Origin: Dermacentor variabilis
Taxonomy: Eukaryota > Arthropoda > Arachnida > Ixodida > Ixodidae
NCBI RefSeq assembly: GCF_050947875.1
Contig: NC_134574.1
Coordinates: 157,212,699 to 157,276,698, forward strand
Direction of reading: 5' to 3'
DNA: 64,000 bases
Made by a program: the position numbers and the translations under genes. This document shows, piece by piece, positions 36,611-51,152 of the stretch. The notes under the pieces were generated by a model. That model made no database searches, was not told the DNA's origin, and saw only the letters and a program-made list of their open reading frames with translations. Each line of letters starts with the position of its first letter. The first letter of the stretch is position 1.

Positions 36611-37475
36611 AAAAAACAAGAAAAATGCCATACGTGAGCTACAAGACGAAGCGACAACGTCTCCACGAATAACAGCAAGCATTAAGGACAACGGCAAACT
36701 TTCGCATTCCGACTCAGCCGATTCTGCGGGCGCGTCTATTATCCGTGTTTTCCTGCGTTCTTTCCATACCATTTACCTGAAAAAAAAAGGTAAAACTTGA
36801 CAGGCGGCTGCATTCCCGCAGTGTTTTTCTCGCCCTTATATGTAGCAGTTCATCATACAACAGTACCGAGCTCCTTGGATGCCCGACCGTCGAGCAATCG
36901 CAAAACAACGGTGACGCAAAGAGGAATATTACGAAGATGCGAAGTCGCCCTCTGCTACGATGGCTTATGAGGTCGGCCTGCCAAAATGGTTTGTAACCGC
37001 CAGTATATTCGACGATCAACACTACCTACAGCGCAGTCTCGAGCGACAAGACCCAGTCATTAAAACTTGTGTCCTGTCCCTTATACTTTGTGGTTGCATG
37101 TGTTTGCGCTGTAAACAGTTTTCATGTCAAGACCCAGTCAATCGAGGACAATCGCACAGAACGTGTCGAAGTGAGTTGAGTTTATTCTGCAACAACAGGG
37201 TATTGCTAGGACGACCAGGCAAAAAACAGCAGGTAGCAGCTTGAGGGGAACCTGATCACTCCATACACAGGGAATCTTCATAGCGGTTAAACAAAAGCAG
37301 ACGCTACACATAATGCGTAACGTCCATACTGAATGAAAGAAGAACCACGGTCAGAACTAGTAAACAAAATTATCGTAAAACATTTCGCACAGCTTTAACA
37401 GAAATAGAGGCATAGTAATGAAACGAAGAAAAATAAGGGGAAAAAAGCGAACTTACTACGGCAGCAAATGCCATC
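36611..37475. other. Unassigned DNA
   Basis: No supported gene or repeat. Confidence 0.4.
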
Positions 37476-37703
<228 letters not shown>

Positions 37704-38399
37704 CGGTAAATTAACAAAGCCGCGGCATTTGGTCGCTGGAGTTAGTTCTGCTTGTATTAACACTCCAAGGTTCTAGCTGCCCTAATTTATGAAAAGAAAT
37801 ATGCTGCTGTAAGGATGTCAGTTTTGCTCACGTGATGTTGTTCTCGATATTTTTCAGTTCTATAGAAGTGACAAGGCCTGTATCTGTACAAGGATTCAGT
37901 TTTTATAGCTCTATGCTTTGAAAACCAGGAGCGGTGTGGCAGAGATATGGTGCCCTGGAGACAAGGCGTATTCTTCATTTTTGCAATACCATGAGTTTGT
38001 GCGCGTTCTCCTCTGAAGTGGTTGCCCAGGCAAGAATTTCATACTGAACTAAAGAAAAAAATATATTGAATTATATAAAAGCATATTAATCGATGTAGGA
38101 AGATAACTCCAATGGCGACACGTAGTACATATTGCTCTAGACAATTTACTAAGTGATTTACTTAGCAATCCCATGACGTAGTTTCGGAGAAATATACGCA
38201 AAGTAACTTTAAAGACGGTACTATTTCAATTTCAGTAATGGGGATAGTTGATACTTAATTTAATGATACTTAATTTAATTTAACATAAATTAAAATTGAT
38301 GGGGATAGTTCATACTGCTTTTATGTAGATGAAAGAACACTGTCCCTTTGTTTTTGTTTTCTACGTTAATATTCCTATTGGGTCAGCAGGACTAATTCA

Positions 38400-39151
38400 G
38401 CCGACCTATTTTTACGAAACCCAAACTGTGTAGGACCTAATATGTTGAACAGATTAGTAGATGAACAAAGCCGCGTTAAAATCACCTTCTCTAAGACTTT
38501 TGCAATAAAAGCCAGCACTGATACACGGCAGTAACTTGAAAGATCATTCTTACTGCTTTTTTAAAATATTAATGTGGCCTTTGCCATCTGAAAATATAAG
38601 CGGAAAACGCCTGAGGATAAACACAAATTAAATATGCGCGCTAGACAAGGTGCAGTTGTGTCAATAACTAATTTTGCCGGCGCTATTTGAATGTCGAATG
38701 TAGCAGTAGCTCTACTGTTATTTAACGACAAGAATGAAAAAAAAGACTCCTTACTTTGTAACACCCTTAAGGAATACTGACTGACTATTGGGTGGTTTCA
38801 TATACGAGGGGCCGATATTATCTGATATCTGACCAAGGGACACAAAGGATTCGTTAAAGATGTTAGCAGGATCAATCAAGTTAATTCAATGTCGATTTTT
38901 AGAAACGTAGTCGTTTTTTATCTAGCGCGGCCCCAGTTATCCAAGCGGGTGTCTCCCAGATTTTATCAGGGCGTCCTTCCGATGAGTTGGAGATTAAAGT
39001 GATGTTTCTTGGCAACCCTCAGTTGTTTCGTGACGTAGTTTCGGTATTCGTTCAATGTTTTCTGTGCGTCCGGCGATTTACTTTGTATGAATGAACTAAC
39101 TGTACAATCTCTCTTATTTGTAAGCTTAAGCATTGGCTTATCTATATCCAT
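38400..39151 (-). pseudogene. RT N-terminal remnant of the old LINE
   Basis: The 39151-38966 piece (KRDCTVSSFIQSKSPDAQKT, EYRNYVTKQLRVAKKHHF) is the connector that precedes RT in CR1/L2 LINEs. The 38764-38561 piece reads APCLARIFNLCLSSGVFRLY with a following AKATLIF. Then, after frameshifts, LEKVILTRL and GPTQFGFRKNRSAEL (RT fingers) appear near 38400-38520. Motifs A to C are not found in the remaining DNA. Confidence 0.7.
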
Positions 39152-39441
39152 GGCTTGCGACCTTTTTGGAGGGCTTGAACGTTTTCACCGGAAAGCATGC
39201 ATATAGTATAGTTCCACAAATCTTTGAATGAACTTCTTTATACACATCATCCTAAGAAACACTGGCAAGACAATCTCGGTATGCAGACAACGTACTAATA
39301 TTTTGGAGCCGATAAGAAAACTATATGCGGTTGTTCTTGCTTTTCAACTGCAGTTGTCATAAATATGAACACGAGTAAAGTGATCACTAACTGTGTATGC
39401 TAAAACATCAGGTTTTCCAGAAGGCATGTCAACGTTAGACA

Positions 39442-39900
39442 TCAACAAGTTCTGTGCAGTCTTGTCGTAACTCGCGTAGGTGGCGTTACGAAGTTTTGAC
39501 AGAGATGGATATAAACCATAGATTCCAATTCGAGCTTCATGCTATTCTGAGGAATCATAATTATATTTAAGTCGCCTCCGAAAACTATTTGATAATTGTT
39601 GATGTTAACGGATTCTAACAGTGAATCTAAATACAATAGAAGCAGCCAATAATTTCCTGAGGGCAGCCGGTAGCAAATACAGAACATCAGATTGCTGCAC
39701 TTAACAACACTTTCATAGTGCTGATTATTGCAACAGAATTCAGAGAAAAGCTCACAGTTAAATCAATTTTAAACTAGCATTGCGACACGTCTGCCACGTT
39801 GATCGCGGCGTTTCATGTAGAAGGATTTGTAACCAGGAAAATTCTACACAACGTCTTCCAAAACAAACTATGTTTCCGAAATCATGACGGCACTAAATCG
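39442..39900 (-). pseudogene. AP-endonuclease remnant of the old LINE
   Basis: The minus strand reads FSAVMISET at the start, then KRRDQRGRRVAML, FCICYRLPSGN (the YRPP-type motif), YLDSLLESVN, and VFGGDLNI, which corresponds to the GGDFN catalytic motif. It ends with LCQNFVTPPTRVTT. These follow the order known for CR1/L2-group endonucleases. Stop codons split it, and the acidic D-N pair is kept while the Phe is changed to Leu. Confidence 0.75.
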
Positions 39901-40129
39901 GCATTCTATTCCGCAATAAAAAAAAAGAAAGAAAGAACCAGTCAAGTTCGTTTCTTTGTTTCTTCTTGATCTAGAGTTAAGATGTACACAACTGCAGAAA
40001 TTCGAGCCGTGGTTTCGGATCATAATATCTATGGGTCAGATAAACTGACTCGGTCCATGAAAACAACGCTGATCAAGAGATATGTTAGCTATACAGTTCA
40101 ACTGTTGCACAGTTAATCGACGTCAGCCG

Positions 40130-40560
40130 TGCAGCGAATGACAACCGCAGGTTCATTCTCTTTCTTTCGAATAAGAATTTTCCCGTTCGCATGCCACGCG
40201 AAGCAATGATCATTTTCACTCGCCCATTGCTCCACGTGGCACCGCAGCTGTCTGTTCTGTGTGCGTGTTTTCACAGATTGGAATGTTTGAGCTCATGCTT
40301 CGTAAAACATTGCGCTTTCCAATCCATCTGCCTCGCAGTGACAGCTATGAAAATCGAACGATGATTCCGGGCACTTTGCCGTGTTTCGAAGGCAACCTAT
40401 GTATTACCGCCTCGACGTCACTCGCGGTAAGCTCTGATAAGCTCATCGATTTTGTTACTTCATTTAGCTTTGTCGGGAGGTTTCCGTTACTAGTTACCGG
40501 TATACCATGCACTTCAACATTCGACTTCCTGCTGCGTCATTCAAGGTTCTGAGTCGCTGA
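40130..40560 (-). pseudogene. LINE ORF1-like remnant
   Basis: The complement of 40140-40260 gives residues resembling FAWHANGKILIRKKENEPAV, a recurrent motif at the C-terminal side of CR1/L2 ORF1 RNA-binding proteins. Further upstream, traces of a charged region occur with stop codons. The plus-strand open frames here (97 and 78 codons) are antisense shadows. Confidence 0.55.
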
Positions 40561-40760
40561 GTGTCTAGTATTGTATCGTACTCTAGTTTAGACACTTTTC
40601 TTTTTCTTTGTTCAAGCTGGTTATTTCCTTTTCCTGGGCAACTTGGCGACTCAGTATTTCATGGTAGTTTTTATATATTATCTGAATTGAAGCCTTCACT
40701 TCTACCTGCTGCGGCAAGCTGGCAAGCATGTATAGTTTGCGAGTTATCTCTCTCAAGAAG

Positions 40761-41686
40761 ACCGAAGCATGGGGATTCGGTCCTTTTGCCGCGTTAGCTT
40801 TTGGCGCTCTGCACGCCGAACGTCACCACGCCTTGCGCCCGCTCTCGCCATTGCTTTTTATATGCTGCTTCACTGCAGCCGGAACAATCACCGAAATGGG
40901 GTAGCCGTACTCACATATTGTGAAGCATTTCGTGGAGCGTCCATATGGGGGGAGAGAGTCGTCGCAGGAACGGCACTGTCTCTTCGTGGCCCCACTATAG
41001 GTGCACGCATAGCGTAGACAGCATCAAACGCCGAAGCACAATTGACACCAAACATATCGCACACCAAGCAACACGGCGGCAACAGGGGTGGTGGCAGCCG
41101 CAGAAATACGGGGCAAGGTAAGTATTTAGGAACGAATTTGAGTGTACCAACCTGCAACGGGTAGAATAAAGATGTAAGGGCGACGTCTTTCCGTCACTGC
41201 CGCCACCGCTCGTGTGAGCTTCATGGATCAGCTCGACTTGGCTTGACCGCAACGAACGCGACCAGCACAGCCAAGATGAATGTAGTTTCGTGACGTCAAT
41301 GCAGACGAGAAACGTTGCAGACGCCGCGCAATTTTCTTGTTGAATTAGGCTGCAAAGGATACAATAAAAAGGTAAGGGGGCGTTCTTCTACCACCGCCGT
41401 CAGCGTCCGAGATATTTGCGAGGAGCTGCTCGCGTCCACAGTTATCAGACGTATAGCTTTGACCGCCATTCCAGTGTGAAAAGCAAGGCTTTGTGAACAC
41501 CACTTCTAGCTGCAACGGACAAAGCACGGTGGCCTCATGTCGGCAGGATCTTGATGGGATGCGAAGGCAGAATGAAAAGTCCGTCTGGTTCCGTGGGTTA
41601 TTCTGAAAACATCGGGTGTTTGTTCCGCTCAGAGAACGTTTCCTATCGGCGTCTCACCTCTGCAATGGTATAGAGTCTGGTGCGTC

Positions 41687-41687
<1 letters not shown>
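40761..41687. other. Unassigned DNA
   Basis: No gene or clear repeat supported. Confidence 0.4.

Positions 41688-41767
<80 letters not shown>
41688..41767. repeat. (TA)n microsatellite
   Basis: Perfect dinucleotide array of about 40 units. Confidence 0.97.
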
Positions 41768-41768
<1 letters not shown>

Positions 41769-41984
41769 CAGCTGTATAAGCTGTTTGTGGGCGTCTTTAA
41801 GGCTGGAATTCATTTGTGGATTTCTCCCGTACGTGAGCAATGATTCAGAGATGTCATGGGAATATTAGTTGAAGAATAGGGCAATGTTGTAGACACACAC
41901 ACGACCTTGGTTCGCCAACGAAATTGTTTGTGCACAGTGAAAATACGGCTCTGTAGATGTAATTGGCAGCCAGTCTTGAAACGT

Positions 41985-43599
<1,615 letters not shown>

Positions 43600-43637
<38 letters not shown>
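43600..43637. repeat. (GA)n microsatellite
   Basis: Perfect GA array, not followed by the GA-associated repeat phrases seen elsewhere. Confidence 0.95.
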
Positions 43638-43642
<5 letters not shown>

Positions 43643-46570
43643 GAGGGAGTATCGCGCCACCAGTGCACATTGTTTGAAGTGTCTGGATCCGTTCATCGTT
43701 TCGGGAAAGGAAAAAAAAGAACAGCGGATAATGGATTCTAATCGCCACTTTGGTGCGCGTGTAAATGCGAGCTTATATATATATATATATACGAGCGGGC
43801 GTACGATACATATACCGAGAATCAGTCGACTGCATCGCGTTGCGGTTGCCGTTAGAGAGACACCCGACGGTGTGCAGGGAACATGAGTATATCACTTCGC
43901 AACGCCGTATGCCGCGAGCTCGCAAGCGCGACGTACTGCGGTATAAATAATAGAGTGTGCGTAGGTACCGCATATCTCGGTTCTTAAGCACGCGCAATCC
44001 TAAATCGGAGAATAGTTGGAGGCTCTCACAAGGTAGGCGAAGTCACGAACAATCTCGAAGGAATCGGCAACAGCTCGACGAGCCTCCATCACACAATAAC
44101 GCTGCAGGGTAACGCAACCTATACGAAAAATTGGGTGCTGAAAAGAAAAGGTTTATCCGTATATTCTAAATGTTTAAATAGGTTAATACCCTACACGCGG
44201 CCAATCAATGGGTAGAAAACGAAGTGCGATGTACACGATAAAAAAAGTCGAATTGCAAGACTGATTTAATTGTTCAGTATATAAGTTTTGCAACGAGGAT
44301 TGTAAATAAGCGACTACGGCAGGGCATGAGTGCAGTAATGTTATTTAGGTGCTATTCTGATCTGTATACAGCGACACTCTCTGCATAGCTACACCTTTGT
44401 TTTGAAACGTTCCCTTCGCTGAAAAAAAGAAAAACCTGCTCCGTAGGAGCTCTAAACATCCCCTCCATCTCCTCCCTCGTTCCGTTTACCATTCTGCCAT
44501 TTATTAGCCGGGTCGGGTCGACCCCCGTAACGCTCTCTCTACCGGTTCGTCGAGATTCGTTTTGTTTTTCATCGTGCAACTTGTTCTTTTGTATACAAAT
44601 CTGCAGCCCTACTACACCTCTCGGCCGCATCGCGACCATGCCCAACTGAATCCGGACTTCAAACAACGAAACGATGCTACACTCACCAAGGCACCCGCGT
44701 CCCTCACCAAACGGGAGAGGAGGAACAACTCGCGTCGAAAGCGTTTTAGCATCTCGCCCTGGTACCTGCCGGCACAATGCGCAGTGGGCGTGACGACGAT
44801 ATTCGCTTACACGGGTCGTGAGATCAGCCACAGTTGCGAAATATGTTAAAATAAATGGAATATACATAAAAAAAGAAAAATATAATAACAACAACGAACT
44901 CCGAAATTGAAACCATGTGCCGAGGTAGCAGCCCCTCTCAGCATGTACGCCCTCTAGTGAGCACCCGAAACACCCCTGCCGTCTTGCTTTTTTTCTCTCT
45001 TTTTGTGTTTGTGTGTTTTTGTGCTTTTCAATGCCTTCCGTGGCGTGGTCGAGGGAAGAACGCAGCTGACTCACTTGCGCGATCTTCGCTCCGTTCATTG
45101 AATATATAGAGCTCCTAGTCACGCCAGTGATGATGCCTTGCGGGACGAGTGTGTAACACGCTCGCTGGAAGTGATGCACGCGGCTCGCGGTTTTCAGGTA
45201 TAGGGACCAACGTGGGTGGTGCGATAAAACTGCTGTGTCCTATGCGATATCTGTGATATTGCCTAGAGCCCTTTTACACTTGCTTTAAAGCCCAACTGCG
45301 GCAAATTTATTGCCTGTGTAAAAAAAAAAAAAACTACAGAAATTCTGTGAATTGTCTACTAAAGTGTATAAGCATTGTTTGGCTCGGCTGCGGCTTCGTT
45401 TTTGGTTAGTCCTGCTTTCTTGCCTTTCCTAATTTATGCACGTCTACCCATGGCCTTTCGCGTGGCAAAGAATGCTTAGACCTTAGAAGACAATTGACAG
45501 TTTTCTCGCCGCGTCCAATCCCTTCAATGCAATCGTACCAATTGACTCGGAACGCCAGGCACTAGCATGCCTAGACGGAGCAGAGCGGTCGGAAGTGAAC
45601 ACCAGCTGCCGCAGTAGCTCGTGAGACGTTGCGTGAGAGGAGGGTGCATCGCCGCGATGTCATGTCCAAAAAAAGGTGCGGCCTCTTGCGTGCATCGAAA
45701 ACGCTGTCCTAAGGGCCCTATAGATAAAACTTGTTTTATCTTTGGACCTTACGCTGTCCTATGCCGTGGCACCACCACCCGGGACTGTTTGTCTGGGATC
45801 GGCATAGAAAATGCGTAAGTAACGTGCTTCGAGCGCCATCGCCGGACGCGTACTGTCCGCCGCAACTAGCGCCGTTCGGCCCAGCCAAGCGGCCAAGAAT
45901 GCAACTATGGATGTTACGTTAGCTCCCATTGCAGCCCGCCCGAAGCGGCAGGCCGTACGTTTCTCAAGCGAAGCTTGTATTAGCTGCAAGTGACGTTGTC
46001 GTGGTCACGCAAAAAAAAGAAAACCCAGTTGCCGCCCAGAGCAGAGCAGCCGCGGGAAAGGGTGATTTGATGAGCTCACAGCTGCGCCGGCGCCGGAGCC
46101 TGAGCCATTAGCAAGGATTCCAGCTGCATAGGCGCGCGCTCAAGCCCCGCGCGCAACCAATCAGAGCCGTTTCGCTTCCTCCGGGGAGGGAAAGGGCAGA
46201 AAAGGGAAAGCAGGTCCGGCGAGAGACGCGCCAGCGTCAAGCAGAACGCCTTCGCGCGTTGGCGTCGCACGCTGCGCGCTCTGCCACTCGCATTCCTTGA
46301 AGCTGAGTGTGTCGCAACTCAACCGGCTGCCCAAGACACTACAGAGCCGGACAAAAATGCTCGTACCATCGCCGAAGCGACTCGGAAGCAGGAAGCCGCG
46401 CGCCAAGCAACCCGCAACGCGGTCACCGACGCGCGATTCGTGCGCCTTTCGCTGCAGTGGACCTTGAATTCACGAAGCAAACATGCATGCAACAGCTTCT
46501 GTGACGACACGTTTCACTTTAGTGTTCTACTGATTCCTACGAAAGAGGGTTCATCAATATCTTTTTTGTT
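43638..46570. other. Unassigned DNA including a 275-codon open frame
   Basis: The minus frame 44352-45179 is open for 275 codons from a GTG and includes a hydrophobic stretch (SSLLLLYFSFFMYIPFIL). No domain, no codon bias and no splice sites were recognised, and overlapping frames are open in the same GC-rich part. Probably chance; not called as a gene. A minor A/T array lies at 43777-43792. Confidence 0.35.
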
Positions 46571-46571
46571 T

Positions 46572-46640
46572 TGTTAGAGCGCCAATCTGCTGCGCTGGCG
46601 CACCATGGTTCGAATACTGGTGCCGGACACTCATCTTTAA
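46572..46640 (+). mobile_element. tRNA-like SINE head fragment
   Basis: GTTAGAGCGCCAATCTGC (A-box region) and GGTTCGAATACTGG (B box with one change) lie about 30 bp apart, as in tRNA-derived SINE heads. No clear body or tail follows. It is not a functional tRNA gene: the arms do not pair well. Confidence 0.35.
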
Positions 46641-48660
46641 GAAGGGAAGTTAGGTTGAATCTAGTCGGCGAAGACCCAACCAGCGAGCGACCGACTAACC
46701 GACACAGTCAAAACCAATGGATGGCAAACGAAGACAGCTTCACTTTAAAACATGGCGACAAGTGGATCAACACAGTCCACGCCAAACAAGTCGAAGCAGG
46801 AATACTTCTTTGACTACATGACCACCTTAAGAACATCCACACTGAGGGACAACACGCTATTAGTACTTAAACACTTATACGAGTTTAAATTTTGAAGTAG
46901 TGACGTCAGTTCATGTCGTGATTTTCGAGCTAGGACACCTGTTTACCAAACGAAGAATTTTCTTCCAAGTTGGTTGTTTGCTTGCCTGTAGCTGCCTGCC
47001 TGTTGGTCAGCAATCGTATCTATTGTACCACGAGACGGGATATGAGCCTAAACCTATCCACCACACCCCCTCGCTGCCGCGTTATTACTTCTGTCTTTGT
47101 TGACTCTATTCACCATGTTCAATCATTTCATACTGCATCTAAGCAGGAACGTCCCGAAAAATTCCTTCTCTTTGAACGTAGGAGCCAGCAAAGCCATCTT
47201 CAAACCTATAGAGCTTTCGTTGCAGGATGCATTTGGCATATCACGCGGGTGTTTTCATAGTTCGCAGCCGTCAGGCCATGGTGTAACCTGATATCACCGA
47301 CAAGGGGCACTCTGTTCCGAGAAAAAGCCGAGCCTCGAAGAATCACCCTGCAGACCCAAAGAACGGCGGGTGCAAAGCGTCCTAACGTTTTTTTTTTTTC
47401 TTCCAGACCTCTCCCTCAAGACCTCTTGGAGACCTCTCCTTCGAGACCACGTGTTTCCGCAGCCCTCCCCCTCGCTTACATTACCCTCCCGGCATTTCTC
47501 AGCTGTCAATCAAGTACCCCGTGTCATCTGGTCGGGAGACTCCGCTATAGCGTGTCATCTCTCGCATGCAGGGCTTGTCATCTTCTCCGGCTTCGTGGAA
47601 GCTTTTTAAGGGGACGACGACGCATTCGTCGACCGGCTGGGTCTTTCTTTACTCGCAGTCTTACGCCGAGATTTTCGCGGAAAGCCGCGGGGTATCCCGT
47701 GACCCCGCCCTTTAGATGTACGGACGGGCATTCGGCCCATTGTGCCATCCAAGATGCAGAAAAGAAAGAAGGTGTGTTCCGCCTCTGTCGTGGCATTGTT
47801 AGGAATGAAACAAAAAGAATGAAAGAAACAGAGAAAGAGAGCGATACAAAGTATGGGAAGAAGATAGGCTCGCCTCTTCTGCGGGGTTACCAAGTTCTCG
47901 TTAGCCAGGCGCGACAAAAGGCGCCGCCAGAGGGGCCACACTAATCCGCAGGCCTCTCCATTACGACGGCGGGATCTGTAGCGGTGCCTTGAAGGGAGTG
48001 GGAATGCTAGATAGTAAGTACACGAGAGTCGCAATACGGTGGTCTCACGCACTCTCGCGCGGCTTCTTTACTGGCTCACGTAGTAATTAATGCCAGCGCG
48101 GACGGACGACGTGCCATGTCTGCAGCGATGGCTTTGTCGGAGTGTAATAAAAGCCAATTACGCAGGCCTGTATCTTTGCCGTGCTGGAAGTACCGAAAGC
48201 GACTACTGACTTCATGGCTTCTATTTTTTTTCCGATACCGCCTAATGAGTGGTTCAACGCAACTGGTTTAAAAAGGAGGACTCGGACACTAGATGGGATA
48301 GCCTGAACAAATAAAAAAATCCGTTCCAAAAGTCACAAGACTTTGACTTTCTTGTTTACATGCAAGAGACCTCGTTAAAATTGGTGCAGGGGGTAGGGGT
48401 CGCCGAGGAAAACGATTTCTCCGTTCACGTTTATTTGGATAGTCGCGTTTCCCACAGGTAGGCAGTTAGCAATTGGTTGCCTTGCGCTTACCGTTTTAGT
48501 GGGGTGGCGCCACAGGCTCTTTGAACTATCGATGTGTTGTTCCGTACTCACAATACCAAAGCGAGAGAAAAAGAAAGAGATAGAAAGAATAAACAATGAC
48601 CATGACTTATAGTCACGGAAGCGGTACAACACACGTTTTTCAGAGTGTCTGCTTTCGATG
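46641..48660. other. Unassigned DNA
   Basis: Two plus frames (79 and 172 codons) between 47370 and 47944 overlap open minus frames; nothing recognised. Confidence 0.4.
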
Positions 48661-48955
48661 CGGTCATCATCATCATCATCATGACTACGCCCACTGCAGG
48701 GCAAAGGCCTCTTCCATACTTCTCCAACTACCCCGGTCATGTGCTAATTGTGGCCATGTTGTCCCTGCAAACTTCTTAATCTCATCCGCCCACCTAACTT
48801 TCTCCCGTCCCCTGCTACGCTTCCTTTCTCTTGGAATCCAGTCCGCAACCGTTAATTACCATCGGTTATCTTCCCTCCTCATTACATGCCCTGCCCATGC
48901 CCCAATTTCTTTTTCTTGATTTCAACTATGATGTTACTTACTCTCGTTTGTTCCC

Positions 48956-49231
48956 TCACCCAATCTGCTCTTTTCTATTCCTTAACGTTACACCCATCAT
49001 TCTTCTTTCCATAGGTCGTTGCGTGGTCCTCAATTTAAGAAGAACCCTTTTCGTAAGCCTCCAGGTTTCTGCCCCGTACGTGAGTACTGGTAAGACACAG
49101 CTGTTATACACTTTTCTCTTGAGGGATATTGGCAACCTGCTGTTCATCGTCTGAGAATGCCTGCCAAACGCAACCCAGACCATTCTTATTCTTCTGATTA
49201 TTTCAGTCTCATGATCCGGATCCGCTGTCAC
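48956..49231 (-). pseudogene. C-terminal region of the RTE reverse transcriptase
   Basis: SLKRKVYNSCVLPVLTYGAE then TWRLTKRVLLKLRTTQRPME is the post-RT segment typical of RTE proteins. It is in a different frame from the RT core and is shared with the equivalent segment at 22473-22691. Confidence 0.8.
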
Positions 49232-49333
49232 TATCTGCCCTCAGTAGATATACTTCCTCACCACTTCCAGTGCCTCGCTACCTATTGTAAACTGGTGTTC
49301 CCTTCCGAGACTGTTAAACACGACTTCAGTTTT

Positions 49334-50035
49334 CTACAGATTAATTTTTAAACCCACCCTTCTGCTTTGCCTCTCCAGGTCAGTGAGCATGCATTGCAAT
49401 TGGTCCCCTGAGTTACTAAGCAAGGCAATATCATCAGCGAATCGCAAGTTACTAAGGTATTCTCCATTAACTTTTATCCCCAATTCTTCCCAATCCAGGT
49501 CTCTGAATACCTCCTGTAAACACGCTGTGAATAGCATTGGAGATATCGTATCTCCCTGCCTGACGCCTTTCTTTATTGGGATTTTGTTGCTTTCTTTATG
49601 GAGGACTACGGTGGATGTGGAGCCGCTATAGATATCGTTCAGCATTTTTACATACGGCTCGTCTACACCCCTATTCCGTAATGCCTCCATGACTGCTGAG
49701 GTTTCGACTGAATCAAACGCTTTCTCGTAATCAATGAAAGCTATATATAAGGGTTGTTTATATTCCACAGATTTTTCTATCACCTGATTGATAGTGTAAA
49801 TATGGCCTATTGTTGAGTAGCTTTTACGAAATCCTGCCTGGTCCAATTTGGTTGGCAGTCTAAGGTGTTCTAATTCTATTTGCGATTACCTTAGTAAATA
49901 CTTTGTAGGCAACGGACAGTAAGCTGATCGGTCTATAATTTTTCAAGTCATTGGCGTCCCTTTTCTTATGGATTAAGATTATGTTGACGTTCTTCCAGGA
50001 TTCCGATACGCTCGAGGTCATGAGGCATTGCGTAT
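49334..50035 (-). pseudogene. Reverse transcriptase core of RTE, catalytic motifs preserved
   Basis: The frame 49334-49846 begins DQAGFRKSYSTIGHIYT (RT fingers). It then has YIAFIDYEKAFDSVE (motif A Asp), KKGVRQGDTISPMLFTACL (motif B) and SNLRFADDIALL (motif C, FADD), then QSRRVGLKINL (motif D region). All catalytic aspartates are present. Upstream, in another frame, KNYRPISLLSVAYKVF and TKVIANRI are readable at about 49880-49960. It polymerised DNA from RNA in an ancestral element; the frame break before DQAGF and the 5' truncation make this copy inactive. Confidence 0.85.
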
Positions 50036-50319
50036 ACTGAGTGGCCAGTTTTTCTAGAACAATCGAAGCGGTAACATTGACAAAAGTGGTTTCGAGGCAC
50101 TATAGACAGCGCCAAGAAGGAAGTTGGGCACAGGACTATGGACTTTCAACGAATAGCCTAGCCCGTATCTGTTCCGGGCAACGACGTCGCAGTGCGATTG
50201 GTGTATCGGGAATGTGCCACGATGACAATATGTCGGCATACTCAGTCGCGAGCATCCACCTCCGTCCAGTGATTCGTGCTACCTCCACATCAACTTCACA
50301 GGCGTCAGCTAGAGCGTCA

Positions 50320-50680
50320 GTGGACGGGAGCATAAACGAGAGTGTGAGCAGGAGTGAGTGCCGGTTAACGTTAGTACGAACGAAAGGCACTGAGGGCAAA
50401 TTTAAGTCAACGTGAAATTGAACGGGAGTTACTGTGGGCGAGTGTGAAGTGTAAGTGAGCGCGTATGCGAGTGAGTGCCGATGAGTTGGTGCGAGTACGA
50501 GTGTGAGGCGAGTGCAGGTAAGCGCTAACGGAAGTGAATATTAGCGCGAGTGAGTGTTGGGTCAGTGGGAATGGGCATGAGTATAGGAACGTGAGTGAGT
50601 CCCGGCGAGAGTAAGTAAGCATGACTGCGAGTTAGCCTGCGAAAATATTGGTGAGTGATTGTGTGAGCGATTGCATTACG
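50320..50680 (+). repeat. Degenerate GTGAGT-rich repeat
   Basis: Many imperfect GTGAGTG/GCGAGTG units occur from 50330 to about 50665, most densely at 50470-50600. The unit length is irregular, so it is a diverged minisatellite or scrambled simple repeat. GTGAGT also equals the 5' splice-site consensus, which may matter only by coincidence. Confidence 0.5.
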
Positions 50681-51152
50681 ACAGGCGTATGGACTTCTGC
50701 GTGAATACGCCTGTCGTCGACCTTCCTCCCTCGACAATCATCGCCCTCTTGACAGTGCTGCATAGTCGCCTTTCGCTGTTGACCCTTCTGACTACGGTGT
50801 TGTCATTTCGGCATGTATAGCTTGCGAATGGTGCAGCGAACGGATGTAAACATTTGTTTCGGGTAAGCATAAACAATGCGTGAGGTTTCACGCTGCGTAG
50901 GATGTAAGTGAGACACAATTGAGCGCATCGCCGTTAGCTGCATAAGATCTAATACACGCTGAACCTTCGCTTCGCATGAATTTCAGCGTGTGCGTTGGAT
51001 TTGCATCATTCTTTTTTTTTTCCTTCTTTGCTGTCCCTACTGTTCATCAACGCGAAACTCGACTATCCACTTCATAGGAGTAAAGAAATCATTTTACTCG
51101 GTAATCACTGCACAAAATTTGACGTGGTTTGTCGCATTAAACTAAAGAAGTT

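Larger units (their letters stand above)
37787..40760 (-). mobile_element. Old CR1/L2-type LINE, heavily decayed (ORF1, endonuclease and RT traces)
   Basis: Reading the minus strand from 40760 downward, an ORF1-like segment at about 40130-40560 contains the WHANGKI-RKKENEPAV region. The endonuclease follows at about 39440-39900, then an inter-domain region at 38966-39151, then RT fingers at 38400-38764, and a C-terminal LYRYR-type segment at 37787-37978. Many stop codons and frameshifts interrupt all parts and the central RT palm is lost. Order and strand are consistent with one ancient full-length insertion of about 3 kb. Boundaries are estimates. Confidence 0.7.
48661..50060 (-). mobile_element. 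RTE-type LINE, 5'-truncated, with (ATG)n tail
   Basis: Minus-strand element whose tail is the (CAT)n run on the plus strand at 48664-48683. Next to it come the 3' terminus (complement of CACTGCAGGGCAAAGGCC), the RT C-terminal region, the RT core, and RT fingers. It stops abruptly near 50060, upstream of the RT start, with no endonuclease. The reading frame changes near 49850 and again between the RT core and the C-terminal part. It shares its layout with the RTE at 22347-24840 but has a different tail. Confidence 0.85.

Noticed and set aside
44352..45179. 275-codon minus-strand frame with a hydrophobic stretch
   Set aside because: Starts at GTG, no recognised domain, no splice or promoter signal, and other frames are open in the same GC-rich parts. 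Chance opening is adequate.
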